Origin: Hydractinia symbiolongicarpus
Taxonomy: Eukaryota > Cnidaria > Hydrozoa > Anthoathecata > Hydractiniidae
Direction of reading: 5' to 3'
Assembly (NCBI RefSeq): GCF_029227915.1
Contig: NC_079883.1
Span: forward strand, 21,080,001-21,144,000
Length of the DNA stretch: 64,000 bases
How positions within the stretch are numbered: the first letter of the stretch is position 1; every line of letters begins with the position of its first letter. The position numbers and the translations under genes are program-made. Below the pieces are notes generated by a model. The model was not told the origin of the DNA, did no database searches, and saw nothing but the letters and a program-made list of their open reading frames with translations. Positions 36,020 to 46,875 of this stretch are shown piece after piece.

Positions 36020-36922
36020 CAGTACAGTCTGAATGTAATCTACCGCGTACACGCTAATGTTAACCTTTGCATGGAGGACGTTTGTCTTCTGTTATAATTA
36101 AATCCCTTAAGTATTTAGCAAGTTTATATTGGCGTGTTAAAAAATAAAGCGCTTGCGAAGAAATATCGGAGCAATTATATTTCTTGTAATAGCAAGATGC
36201 ATTGTGTAAATGTATTTATAAGCTATTCCCTTAAGTATTAGCGTGAAGTAATTAAATAATAAAAATCTTTCACCAAGTTTTATAATACATTGCGCGAGAA
36301 TGTATTGTTAACTTAATTACTTAAAAAGATTCCAGCGTGTTTAATTTAAGAAACATACAAGAAGCATTGTTCATAACTATTAAATGCCGCTTTTCGCTTA
36401 TATACATACTTTTAAAATGCGATCTAAAATAACATTTCTATTGCCGCTTTTTGATTTTAAACTTTTAAAATGCGATTTAAAAAAACACTTCTTTCGCTGC
36501 TTTTCGATTTGAAACTTTTATAATGCGACTTAAAAAACATTCTATCGCCGCTTTTTGATTTTAAACTTCTAAAATGCAATTTAAAAAAAACATTTCTATC
36601 GCCGCTTTTCGTTTATAAACTTTTAAAATGCGATCTAAAAAAACATTTCTATCCCCACTTTTCGTTTTTAAACTTTTAAAACGCGATCTAAAAAAATGTT
36701 TAATTACTGCAATTAAAAATTTCAAAAGAGTTTGCGCAAAATAGATTGCTAAAATTGATCTTGCAACATATTGTGATTAAACAATCGATCAAGTGGGGTC
36801 ATTGTTTATCAGCGAGGCAATTATTTTCTTAAGAAAACAAAAGCTCACGCAATGCTATTGTTCTGTGTAACTATTCATGCAACTTTCGCGTCCGCGGTAG
36901 TTTATACATTCAGACTGTACTG
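36020..36922. mobile_element. TA-flanked MITE (CAGTACAGTCTGAATGTA ends)
   Basis: CAGTACAGTCTGAATGTA is exactly inverted at 36905-36922 and TA flanks both sides. Similarity continues inward (CTACCGCG on the left, CGCGGTAG on the right). TA duplication indicates a Tc1/mariner-type origin. The 903-bp body is non-coding and contains a 59-bp tandem repeat. Confidence 0.75.
36384..36700. repeat. Tandem repeat, about 59-bp unit, 5-6 copies
   Basis: The unit contains GCCGCTTTTCG, then TTTAAACTTTTAAAATGCGA and TCTAAAAAAACATTTCTAT. Copies begin near 36385, 36442, 36498, 36547, 36600 and 36655 and are moderately diverged. It lies within the TA-flanked MITE. Confidence 0.75.
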
Positions 36923-38864
36923 TATTTATTAAAACATTTCATATAATATTATTCATTTGACATTCGCTATGTAGGTTACTCTGATTATTTTTAACATGGC
37001 CACTTATTTTTCTAAAAGAGAATATATTCAGTGAGAATGGTTAGCATATTTTAGGAAATGTTTACATATACATGCCATTAAATTTGTCAAAAAAATATGG
37101 CAATTTCCTCAATAGTGTTGAACATTGGAACTCCACTTATTAGCAGCTCACCAGCAAAGGAAAAACAAGATGACGGTGATAAATTAAGATTATTCTCATC
37201 TGAAGAATGGCCATTATCAACAGAAATTAGCCATTTTTAAAATTCTATTAGAACTGGCTGAAAATAGTGCTCTAATAGGAATAGTGCATTAATGTATATG
37301 CTCAAAAATTTAAACCGCAAAATCGAAAAAAAAGAAACTCAAATCAATAATGTTGTCAGAGCATTTCGAAAATATGAACAAAAACGAGAACCAAGTCAGT
37401 GAAAAGTGGCTTGAAAAAATATTTATTGGTGAAAGTGGGCAAAAAATGGCAAATTGTTTAGGTGTATTCAGCAAGGAAAAGTTATTGCAGGGTGAAATTA
37501 AGGAACTATGTAAGTTTGACTTAACAAATTAGATTTTTCTTGAACTTTGTCGCTTAAAGTACAAAACGGAATCACTAGCATAGAATGAAATATGCCGTTT
37601 CATTGCATCTCACCTAAATTTAAAAAATGCACGACTGACTCAAACAATTATTTCCTAATTCCAACGATTCAACAACAAAGTTAAATGGTTCGACTAGAAA
37701 GGACAACCTGTCCCACAAAAAATTACTAAACGAACAGGTTTATTTTAAACGTGACAGAGGGCAGGAAATTATGAAATAAATAATGACGCCTCTGAGGTTG
37801 ACATGATTGAGACATATAATGTTACAATAAATCAATTGAATATGAGTTTATTGAAGTGATTCATATCAAAAGAGAAATTCACTTTCAGAAACAATAAAAT
37901 GCTCTGTTAAACACAACATCTATCTAAAAACACTAAAAATGTGTCTTTTCCTGTTACTATGGTATTTGGCCTTGTTGCTAGGAGAGTCAGCTATTTTGAA
38001 AAGTAATATAATTTTCATGAAGTCCACTTATTTATCTGACTATGACCAAAATTTCAAAGCCCTACCATTAATAGATTTTAAATAATGTCCATTTGAATAT
38101 ATACCAATTTTCTATGCAATTGCACAATTAAAACGGTGCCACTGTAAATATCCAGCTACAATTCCTATACCTAAATGAGGTCATGCTGCCTAATTAGCTA
38201 GAGGTGTTTACACCCTGACTGTAAAAAGTTAATATATAGCTAGCAAATATATAGCTAGCTATATATCTATTAAAAAATGTTTTAAACATCATGGTGTATC
38301 AAGTCATTTCATTGATAACGAATCCGTTTTCTTTAGTAGAGAGGTAAATAAAAGGGGTTTTTCTCTAAAAGTCAAACGCCCGACAAATGTCATAGACACA
38401 GCCGAAGAAGCTAGCTAGCTAATTATATCGCTAACGAAATTGAAAAAAGGACAAAATCACGAAAGTCATACAGCAACAGACTAAAAAACAATTATACGCA
38501 GCTAAATTAAACTTAGAGAGAAGGAAAGCGAAAGATCCTTTTTCAGCGCTCTTTAGCAGCCATTATGCATGTTCTTATCCAACTTAAAACACCTCTGTCT
38601 TTAGACGGGATGGACTATGTCACGGTGTCAATAGTTCTTAGGTCGCACGCAGTGATCAATTCTACGGACTGTTTAACGACAGGCCAGTCTGGCGTTCGAA
38701 GATTACCTCCCACGGTAAACACAACTGATTTCATATAAAAGGGCTTGAAACCTACAGTGAAATCTATGGTCACTTAGCAGTAAAATTTATTCTCTTTCCT
38801 CCGATAACTTTTCTTCCATTCGAAACACGTCTCTGGAAACACAAGTGTAAAACATTTCTCTTCA
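36923..38864. other. No gene seen; left flank of the Maverick element
   Basis: Holds a TAGC/TATA-rich patch (about 38225-38275) and a 60-codon plus ORF (37350-37532) with no family match. The left end of the Maverick element should lie here. No AG-start inverted repeat matching the right side was seen. Confidence 0.4.
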
Positions 38865-41800
38865 ATGAACTCAAAAATCCCCAAAAGCACGGAGTCTACC
38901 CCATTCTCACCACAAGCCATGGATATTTTTGATCCCGACCTATTAGAAGCAAGATAGAGCCTTATATTCCTACGTTTGAGGAAATGAACGAGTTTGAACG
39001 CCAGAAGCTGACGAGGACTCGTCCAGTAGTTAATAGTAAGCTGTGAGAGTGGTCAGAGTGGCTACTATCACATGTACCAGATAGTATCAAGAAACCAATA
39101 AGGGAAACATTTAAATCGATAAAAACACGAATACTTTCACTATATGATGGTGCTAAGAAGACACTGGTTGGCAAGGTCGAGGAAGAAGCGAGGGAGGACC
39201 ATGCTTCAGAGCAACCGAACCAAGATTTTACGCCTCAGGAGCATAAAAATGCATTTCACAAAACATTCAAGAGTTATCGTATAGCTGGTATTGATGGAAC
39301 AGATATTGATGGATACCTGGGCATGGTTCGATCAAATGTAAAAACACTCATTGAAGACCAAGTGGAAGACATGGGATCTGCGAAAATCCAGTGCTACCTC
39401 TGGATCCTATGGAAAAAGTCAATCAATGGTACTAACGAGTTTATAGAAGAAGAAAAGGTATTCCACAGCAATATGATATCAATATTTCAAGGCACCATCG
39501 TGGATGAATTGATGGAAACGATGTTTACCCAAATCAGAACACATGTAGAAAATCCCGCATTACCCAAATCTGGGTTTAGCATCGGCTGCATCCTACATCC
39601 TGACGTGGACTTCCACAAGCTCAAGCTTACGAGAGGCTCCTCATACATTGAAGCACCAAAGTGGATAGCCACTAAGAAGGCTACCATTAATCCACAGAAC
39701 AATGATGAAGAGTGTTTCAAGTGGAGTATCATAGCAGCGCTGCATCATGAGGAAATAAAATATAATCCAGAACGCATAAGCAAGCTGCGGTCTTATGCGG
39801 ATCGATACAACTGGCAGAATATAGAGTTTCCAACATCCATCGAAGATATCATCAAATTTGAAAGAAACAATCCCGACATTGCCATGAACGTTCTATATAC
39901 AACAGGGAAGAGTTTTATTATCTTGCGGCGATCAACATTTAATGAAAGAGAGAAGCAGGCTAATCTACTATTGCTTACCGATAATAAGAAAAATCATTAT
40001 ACAACCATCAAAAATATTTCGAGATTATTGGGTAGCAAGGTATCGAAGAATCTTGGGAAAATGCATTTTTGTCTGAGTTGCTTGCAGGGGTTCCAAACGA
40101 TAGAATCTCGGGATAACCACTATACCTACTGTAAAGATAACGAAGCGGTCAAAATCACGATGCCAAGTGAAAAGGAAAAGTGGGTTTACTACCAAGGTGG
40201 TCAGCAGCAATTTATGGTTCCGTTCGTGATATACGCATACTTTGAAAGCTTGCTGATACCGATGAAAGAGAATGCTCGGGATACGAAGACTAAGACGCTG
40301 AATAAACATATACCATGCGGGTGGGCCACATAATCAACATTTTCTTATGGAGAGGTCCCTGATCCGCTATACAAGTGCAGGGGTGAGGGGTGTGTAGAGC
40401 TCTTCGTTCAGCACCTGGAAGACCAGGTAAAAAGTTTTTACTCGCTGTTTCCCCAGAAGCCCATGACGGAACTGACGGAGGAGCAGAAAAATGCATATGA
40501 TTCTGCTTAGACCTGTCACATATGCATGAAGCCATATGATCCGAAGAACCGCAAAGTTCGAGACCACTGCCATTACACAGGGATCTGCAGAGGTCCCGCC
40601 CATAACACATGTAACCTCAAGTATAAGATACCCAATCACGTACCCGTGATATTTCACAATTTAAGTGGCTATGACGCGCACTTATTCATCCGTGAATTGG
40701 ACAAAAAATATGACACCCAGGATATAGGTTGTATTGCCGAGAATACCGAGAAGTACATCAGCTTCAATGTAAAAATCACCGTACCCATTGCAGGCATGGG
40801 ATATGGCAACGGCGAAACGTACAAGAAGATCGATATCAGTTTCATCGATAGTTGTCGGTTCATGCATCAAGCTTGGAGAAATTGGCAAGTAACCTTATTG
40901 GTACGAACACGGCAGGCATGAAATGCCTGCAGTGCGCTGATACATGCTTGGAATTTAAGAACATCGATGATGAGTATGTAGCAAGCTTTTGGTGCAAAAA
41001 TCGCAACTCTGATACCACGAAGATGTTAAACAAGGATCAGGTAAAGGCAAACGTACCGGCCATGGCAAGGTTCATAGACGGTGATGATTTCTTCAGACTG
41101 ATGTCCCTATCCCTACGAATACATGAATGGTTGGCGACGATTCGAGGAGACTGATCTACCTCCCAGGGAGGCTTTCTATAGCAAGCTGAACATGAAAGGA
41201 ATCAGTGACAACGACTACGAACATGCTTAAAAAGTTTGGTATTTCATCACTCCGAAGGGTACTGAGACTACCATGGGTGACTATCATGATATGTACCTCA
41301 CTACAGACGTCCTGCTACTAGCCGACGTGTTTAAGACTTTTCGAGGAGTGTGCTTGGATCAATGCAAACTCGATCCTGCTCATTTTTATTCCGCACCAGG
41401 CTTGGCCTGGAAAGCAGCGTTGAAATACACCGAGATCAAGCTGGAGCTCTTAACGGATCCTGACATGCTCCTGATGTTTGAAAAGGGTATTCAAGGTGGT
41501 ATAACCCAGGCTGTATATCGATATGCCAAAGCCAACAACAGGTACATGGGGGACCAATACGACCCGGAGATTGAGTCATCCTATTTGCAGTACCTTGACG
41601 CCAACAATTTATACGGTTGGGCAATGCAGCAGCCCCTTCCAACCCATGGCTTCAAATGGATATCAAATGTAGAGGTAATCAATAAAAAGAAGATCGAGAA
41701 GCTGGTATCTGATAACAAGCATGGGTACCTCCTGGAGGTTGATATCGATTACCCAAAGAGCGTACACGACAAGCACAACGAACTCCCCTTCCTGCCGGAG

Positions 41801-42840
41801 CGAAAGGGGTGGTTCACAGTGTCGAGAAACTAATACCAAATCTCGAAAATAAGCGGAAATACGTGGTACATATCGCAGCCTTAAATCAAGCCTTGAAACA
41901 CGGACTCGAGCTTAAAAAGGTCCACCATGCTATTCAATTCAAACATAGTGCCTGGCTTAAGCCATATATAGACCATAACATGAGGCTGAGAACTGCCGCC
42001 AAGAACGACTTTGAGAAGGACTTTTACAAGCTGATGAACCTCTAGGTCTTTGAGAAAACTATGGAGAATATCAGGAACCATCGCAACATCAAGCTAGTTA
42101 CGAATGAAGCTTCCTATACGAAGTTAGTAATGCAGCCAAATTTCAGAGGCGGAAAATATTTCAGTGAGAACCTCATGGGTGTTGAAATGGGTAGAACGGG
42201 AATCAAAATGAACAAGCCCGTGTATATTGGTTAAGCTATCTTGGATAAATCAAAAACCGTCATGTATGAGTTCCACTACGACTATATGAAGCCAAAGTAC
42301 GGCAGCAAGCTGCTGATTTGCTATATGGATACCGATTCCTTCGTCTATCACATCAGAACGGAGGACTTTTATTGCGATATTGCCGATGATGTAGAGACAC
42401 GTTTTGACACAAGTGCCTATAGCAAAGATGACAACAGACCTCTCCCAATCGGCAAAAACAAGAAAGTCGTCGGCTTAATGAAAGATGAGCTAGGCGGCAA
42501 AATTATAACACATTTCATCACATTGATACCTAAGGCCTACGCCTATAAAGCCTTAACGAAAGAGGGCGGAGGTCGTAAGGCCAAGGGCGTGAAGAGGGCC
42601 GTGACCAAAAAATGTATCACCTTCGAAGATTATCAGCACTGTCTGAAAGAAGGCATCGACATAAACAAGAGTTGGCGTTGTATACAAAACAAAGGTCACG
42701 ATATATACACCCAGGAAGTCACAAAAATTGCTCTGAATAGAGCTGATGATAAGCGGGTAGTACAAGCAGATCAAATCAGTTCACTGGCCAGAGGTCATTA
42801 TCGGTTGAAGAAAAAAAAATTGAGGATGTATTACTACTGA
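38865..42840 (+). pseudogene. polB: Protein-primed DNA polymerase B (broken)
   Basis: The replication polymerase of Polintons, interrupted many times. In-frame stops occur at 39044, 40331, 40508, 41228, 42043 and 42232; frame changes occur near 40864, between about 41090 and 41107, and near 41815. Recognisable parts in order: the N-terminal conserved region with NNDEECFKW (about 39700); Exo I as IYAYFES (about 40230), where the catalytic Asp of DFE is replaced by Tyr; a CHIC...DHCHYTG zinc-binding region (about 40515-40580); Exo II as HNLSGYDAHLF; the polymerase A motif region LDANNLYGWAM (about 41600); the motif B region FEKDFYKLMN, which runs into a stop; and motif C YMDTDSF (about 42325). 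ATG 38984 is in frame with the main body; ATG 38865 would need a further frame change. Clearly non-functional. Confidence 0.9.
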
Positions 42841-42908
42841 TCGCGATATTGCTCCCATACATCTTAATACTTACCTTCCTCTATAGGTACCGCCGGATAA
42901 TAAATAGT

Positions 42909-43403
42909 ATGTCTTCATTATCTGAAATATTCGATGATGTTGTAGATACACCAGCAGAGGCTTTTGATCAACCTATAGATAAGCACCAAGCTCTCAAAGA
43001 TGCTCGAAAGTTAAAGCAACACCTTCAATATACTGAGGCGTTCATCGATAAGGCATCACCTGAGGTTCTTGAGAAAATTTATAATGATTTTACTGAACGC
43101 GAGCTGGTGGAGAAGGGGCAGAAGACTGCCAGAGCCCTACAAAGTTACGCGATAAACCTACATACGAAAGTAATAAGTAATGTTGTACCGCTTGATAGTC
43201 CCGAGACTCTTCGTCATGATTTAGAAAACGATCCTATTGTTAGGGAGAACATGACTGACTTGGGTATAGTCCTGTACACAGCCTTTGGTCGATTCCTCGC
43301 GCCTCTGTTGGTAGCTGCCCATACGATTAACCACACGCAGATGTCTAAACAGGGTTCCCCCGAATCGAGGGAATTGGTGAATGATACAAGCCTTCCATCA
43401 TAA
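42909..43403 (+). CDS. Maverick hypothetical protein, 164 aa (open)
   Basis: An intact ORF just after the polymerase remnant. It is acidic and helical; residues 1-110 are charged with likely coiled coil (KDARKLKQHLQYTEAF). A moderately hydrophobic segment near 120-140 (LYTAFGRFLAPLLVAAHTI) could be membrane-associated or a buried helix. No family name can be given; its place between polB and the small membrane genes suggests a structural or assembly role. ATG 42909 was preferred to the 60-nt upstream extension, which encodes a chance hydrophobic leader. Confidence 0.6.
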   Translation: MSSLSEIFDDVVDTPAEAFDQPIDKHQALKDARKLKQHLQYTEAFIDKASPEVLEKIYNDFTERELVEKGQKTARALQSYAINLHTKVISNVVPLDSPETLRHDLENDPIVRENMTDLGIVLYTAFGRFLAPLLVAAHTINHTQMSKQGSPESRELVNDTSLPS

Positions 43404-43437
43404 AGAAGATTTTATAAGTCTCGCGTCTTATAAAGAA

Positions 43438-43740
43438 ATGAGCACTGAAAAACCGCAAGAGAGGGTAATAACAAAACCAGTAAAGCATCCTGGGAGGGTC
43501 GCTTAAGGTCACAAGTTAGCTGCACTGATGAAGAAGAGAAAGGAAGAACTAAGGCAACAAGAGGGTGCTGTACAACCTCCAGTCAAAACCAGTTCTGTAT
43601 AGTCAAACAATGGTGTATACATTGGTGGAGGCATCGTTGCTATACTCGCCTGTGTTGGAGGGGCATATTATATTTTCCGCAAAAAGCCCGCGGGTACCCA
43701 GCCTCCACCAGTGGTTCAGCAAAAATCTTCAAAACCCTAA
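43438..43740 (+). pseudogene. Small single-pass membrane protein of Maverick (two stops)
   Basis: A 100-codon frame with stops at 43504-43506 and 43600-43602. The first half is basic, with HPGRVA and LAALMKKRKEELRQQ; the second carries one membrane segment (GGGIVAILACVGGAYYIF) followed by a basic stop-transfer and a Pro-rich tail. I recall the basic GRVA..K.LA block plus a C-terminal TM from small proteins next to other cnidarian Maverick ATPases, possibly virion membrane or minor capsid proteins. That is recollection, not a search. Both halves remain in one frame, so decay is recent. Confidence 0.55.
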
Positions 43741-43787
43741 GCCCAGCCAGAGATTGATATTTTTCACATGCGCTAATACAATAAAGG

Positions 43788-44030
43788 ATGAGCAGTAAAG
43801 AGTATCAAAAGGAATTTATACATTCCCTGTGGAAGTCTGTCAGACTAGTATCCTACACCATCGTCTTGGCACTGGGTGCCAAAAAAGCATTAGGTGTTTC
43901 TCGACCAGGTGCGAAGATGGATCTAGAGGATGGACTAAAGCTCGCTGGATATATGACTGGTGCGATCTTGTTCGATGACTATGCGATAAAACAAGGCTGG
44001 TATAAGCGTTCCATGATGCCACCTAAGTAA
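43788..44030 (+). CDS. Small Maverick membrane protein, 80 aa (open)
   Basis: Intact. A weak hydrophobic segment (LVSYTIVLALGAKKALG) is followed by a conserved-looking middle (MDLEDGLKLAGYMTGAIL) and the tail FDDYAIKQGWY. Two short hydrophobic stretches suggest membrane association. Its position directly upstream of the packaging ATPase, separated by a palindrome, suggests co-expression with assembly genes. Function unknown. Confidence 0.6.
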   Translation: MSSKEYQKEFIHSLWKSVRLVSYTIVLALGAKKALGVSRPGAKMDLEDGLKLAGYMTGAILFDDYAIKQGWYKRSMMPPK

Positions 44031-44042
44031 GCACATGCAAAT

Positions 44043-44070
44043 TTCGTATATACCACGTGGTATATACGAA
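44043..44070. promoter_or_regulatory. Perfect 28-bp palindrome upstream of the ATPase
   Basis: TTCGTATATACCAC followed by its exact complement, with no spacer. The centre is CACGTG, an E-box. It fills the gap between the stop of the 80-aa gene (44030) and the ATPase ATG (44078). A dimeric regulator site or a promoter element are both possible, as is a cruciform; the exact symmetry in a decaying element is notable. Confidence 0.5.
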
Positions 44071-44077
44071 GAATAAA

Positions 44078-44691
44078 ATGACTCTTGGTATTGTTAGAGA
44101 TCCATGCACTACAATATTCACAGGACCGACGGGATGCGGAAAAACGCAAAGAGTACTGGACTTGCTCGAGAACGAGTATCGGGGACATTTTGAAAACATA
44201 GTAGTTTTGTGCCCAACCATAAAATGGAACACCACCTATCTGGAAAGACCATCGATTTGGGGGGGGGGGGGGGGGGGGTGATTTTGTTTTTTTTGATAGA
44301 GCCACGAGATAATCTGTTCGATTGGCTAGAGCGATTGTCGAATATCCTCGCCGGTGAGAGAACGCTCTTCATCGCAGACGATATCATTGCAAACGAAGAC
44401 CTGGATAAACTTAGGCAACCCTTACTTGAACTCGCAATCAGCGGTCGGCACAAGAAGCACTCGTTGTGGATCATAACTCAGAGTTACACGGCACTACCGA
44501 AGAATTTAAGACGACAGAAAAAGCAGTTGTTTCTCTGGTACCCACACGAACGATCTGATTTGAAGCTGGTGGATGAAGAAACCAACATAATTAACGACTG
44601 GGAGCCTATAAAGAATCAACTCAAAAAGTCCAAGCACGCATGTCTCTGGATCAGGCTTGAGCATCCCAGGGCTTGGACTGTTCTAGAATAA
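44078..44691 (+). pseudogene. Packaging ATPase, A32/FtsK-HerA type (disrupted by G20 tract)
   Basis: The genome-packaging ATPase of Polintons and related viruses. The first part (frame of ATG 44078) carries Walker A GPTGCGKT and the strand IVVLCPT. A run of 20 G (44259-44278) then shifts the frame. The second part (to 44691) carries the Walker B region ERTLFIADDII, the sensor-like WIITQSY and the ISGRHKKH and RRQKKQLFLWYP blocks typical of the family. Only the G tract separates two well-preserved halves, so this may be one slippage event or an assembly artefact. It lies after a perfect palindrome and just before a tail-anchored protein. Confidence 0.85.
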
Positions 44692-44693
44692 AT

Positions 44694-44900
44694 ATGTCAT
44701 ATATCAGAACCTTAGAAAGGCAATTGGAAAATTGTCATAAAGAAATGGATTGCATTCATTATCTGGAATCTCAATTAGAGGCCCTCCAGGAAGAGCTTCG
44801 TGATGTTCTGGAGAGAGAAAGGATCCATAGGAACACCATGTATGTTTTCGGATTCATGTCTGTCCTAATGATCTGGACCCTGGTTGGAACCATTGTTTAA
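44694..44900 (+). CDS. Tail-anchored coiled-coil protein, 68 aa (open)
   Basis: Begins two bases after the ATPase frame closes. Residues 1-45 form a coiled coil (LERQLENCHKEM, LESQLEALQEELRDVLERE). Residues 50-68 are one C-terminal membrane segment (YVFGFMSVLMIWTLVGTIV) with no tail. The layout is that of a small tail-anchored protein and parallels the larger one at 46535. No family recognised; a virion or membrane role is inference. Confidence 0.6.
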   Translation: MSYIRTLERQLENCHKEMDCIHYLESQLEALQEELRDVLERERIHRNTMYVFGFMSVLMIWTLVGTIV

Positions 44901-44908
44901 AATAAAAA

Positions 44909-45477
44909 ATGTCTTGTCTTGTTGAATTTAATAATACTCAGCTACATACCGTAACTATCAACAGCCGCCCTTGGATTCGGGCTAAGGAAGTAGTCCAGGC
45001 ATTAGAATATAGAAAGGACACCTCGGATACCATCCGCAACCATTGTAGTATGGAAGATTACGCTCACAAGTATCAATTGAGGATCTTCATGAGAGAGAAC
45101 ATCAGCTTGATCTCCGAATATTGGAAAATGCGGGGCTTCGTGATAGATATGTACCTCCAGGTTATCCCTATGATAATGTAATTTGCGTGATAGACAAAAA
45201 TAACCCTAATGAATGTGGGAAAAAAGTCCAACATTCCCACTATATAATTCGTTGCCAACGTAGATCATTAAATGATCAAGTCCGCACCCTACGGGAGATG
45301 TATCCTGATATGATAGAGAGGCATCCAATATGTGACGATCCCAACGCCGTACATACATGGAATAGGTTCAGGGATGATAAGCTTGGTATAGAAAACTCAT
45401 GGCGCAATCATTTCACCTTACCAGATGATGCTACGCGCGAGTTATTCGAAGGGTTGTATGATATCGATATGTCATAA
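44909..45477 (+). pseudogene. BRO-like (Bro-N / KilA-type) protein, frameshifted
   Basis: The N-terminal segment resembles the Bro-N DNA-binding domain: VEFNNTQLHTVTINSRPWIR, then AKEVVQALEYRKDTSDTIRN. A frame change near 45060-45090 leads to a second part (to 45477) with a conserved-looking C-terminal region (HYIIRCQRRSLNDQVRTLRE and DPNAVHTWNRFRDDK) seen in viral BRO/KilA proteins. Such proteins are common accessories of large DNA viruses and Mavericks and are thought to affect host or viral transcription. The stop codon abuts that of the convergent integrase. Confidence 0.7.
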
Positions 45478-46523
45478 TGTGTATATGTTTTGTGTGTTCA
45501 TAACACACAAAAAATCGTGAAATATTACCATTCTTTCACATGGTCTGGGGGTATTATCGACGTCCTCGGGATTTAACATTAATTCCTCTGAAACGAAACT
45601 GCGCGAGGGCCTATCTCTCAAATAATATAGGAGGCATGTACCGGTTACGATACGATCGAGCCTGTATGTTTTCTTACTCCAATAGGCATCAGTTGCACGT
45701 CTTTTCGAATCCCCATGTTCCTCGCCGGGTTGTAGGAGATACAAGTATAGGCCATCGTCGCGTGAAGGCTTTTCCTCAGGATATTCCTCGCTTTTCGCAA
45801 GTGGTACGTCATCTAGTTTAATGGCCTTTGAAGGTTTTATATCTATCATAGCCGTCTTACTATTGTTCATGATTTTCACGATATTGTACAGGTGTTTAAC
45901 CCATGTACTATGTTGTTCATCAGTGACCAGCTCTTGTACATCTTGAGGCTTGAACAATCTTTCTGCGAGCACCTTATTATACGATTCGACGAACGCCGTG
46001 AACGTGTGATGGTACTTTGTAGTTTCCCGCTTTATCTCAACACCTTTGGATTCTAACAGCTTTGTCACGTCTGATTTGAATTCAGAGCCGTTGTCTCATT
46101 GGAATATACTCGGATAACGCAAAGGTCCGGCTTTGTAAATATCATCGAGCATCTCCGAAACTTCACTGGGCCTTTTCGTTCTAAGGGGCCTGGCTACCTT
46201 GTATCGTGAGGCTACGTCAATATCTGTCAAAATGTATTTATAAGTGTTTCCATAGACTTTGTCATGGGGCATATACAAGAGATCAAACTGGTGCGTTTGA
46301 TTAGGCTTTGTAATAATAAAATGTGGATAATTGATATGTTTCGGGCCCTTGATATGTCTAATTCACAAGAGCTGACGAGTCAGCCATAACACGCTTCTTA
46401 GAGAGATTTTTCAGCGAGTATCTTAATGGCCTTGCGTCCGATCTATAGATTTTCTGGAGAATAGTAGATTTTACTCAATTTTTCCGTTTTTTCCTGAGTA
46501 ACAATATGATTCGTTTTTGACAT
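45472..46523 (-). pseudogene. Maverick integrase, retroviral-type DDE (broken)
   Basis: The rve-type integrase of Polintons. ATG 46523 opens a typical N-terminal segment (IYYSPENL, IGRKAIKILAEKS). Stops at 46443-46445 and 46398-46400, a frame change near 46383-46397, and stops at 46363-46365 and 46096-46098 disrupt it. The catalytic core is recognisable: first Asp in LTDIDVASRYK, second in DNGSEFK (directly after the last stop), Glu in AFVESYNKVLAE. The C-terminal RLDRIVTGTCLLYYLRDRP...SFVSEELM is the SH3/chromo-like region. It overlaps the BRO gene tail to tail by about 6 nt. Confidence 0.88.
45488..45512. terminator. Hairpin at the BRO/integrase convergence
   Basis: TTTTGTGTGTT, loop CAT, AACACACAAAA: an 11-bp perfect stem. 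It lies ten bases past the BRO stop and inside the last codons of the opposed integrase. The symmetric U-rich flanks suggest a two-way 3' end signal. In a eukaryotic host this is inference. Confidence 0.4.
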
Positions 46524-46534
46524 ATTTAAACATA

Positions 46535-46875
46535 TCAAAAAACGATTACGAACACCAAAACGGCTAAGGAGCCAAGAATGAAGGTGAGTTCACCGTCCTG
46601 TTGCTGCTTGCTAGGTGTATAGAAGTCTGAGAAATTAGGTGCCTTTTCTAGGGTCGCTATAAATTATTATCGCATTTCTTCATCTAATTCTTTGAGAGAT
46701 TGTTCAGCTCGCCTTTGTTCTTCACGCCGTCTATTATATTCGTCGATTCTTCTTTGGCGATCCTTTACCTATTGAGCTTGTGCAGCTTGTAATTTCTCTA
46801 CGGCTAAATCATGGCGTTTGCGTTCCTGTTCCCCATGAACTGAGACCCAAGGCCTACAAAACTTTTGCTGCACTA
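46535..46875 (-). pseudogene. Tail-anchored coiled-coil Maverick protein (stops)
   Basis: One minus frame, running from the capsid stop to the integrase start, reads a charged coiled coil (RKRHDLAVEKLQAAQAQ, RQRRIDEYNRRREEQRRAEQ, LKELDEEMR), then ATLEKAPNFSDFYTPS, and ends in a membrane segment (FILGSLAVLVFVIVF) and stop. Interrupting stops are at 46769-46771 and 46664-46669 (two in a row). The start is unclear and probably overlaps the capsid gene end. The layout (long coil, C-terminal anchor) next to the capsid gene suggests a virion or assembly factor. Confidence 0.6.
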
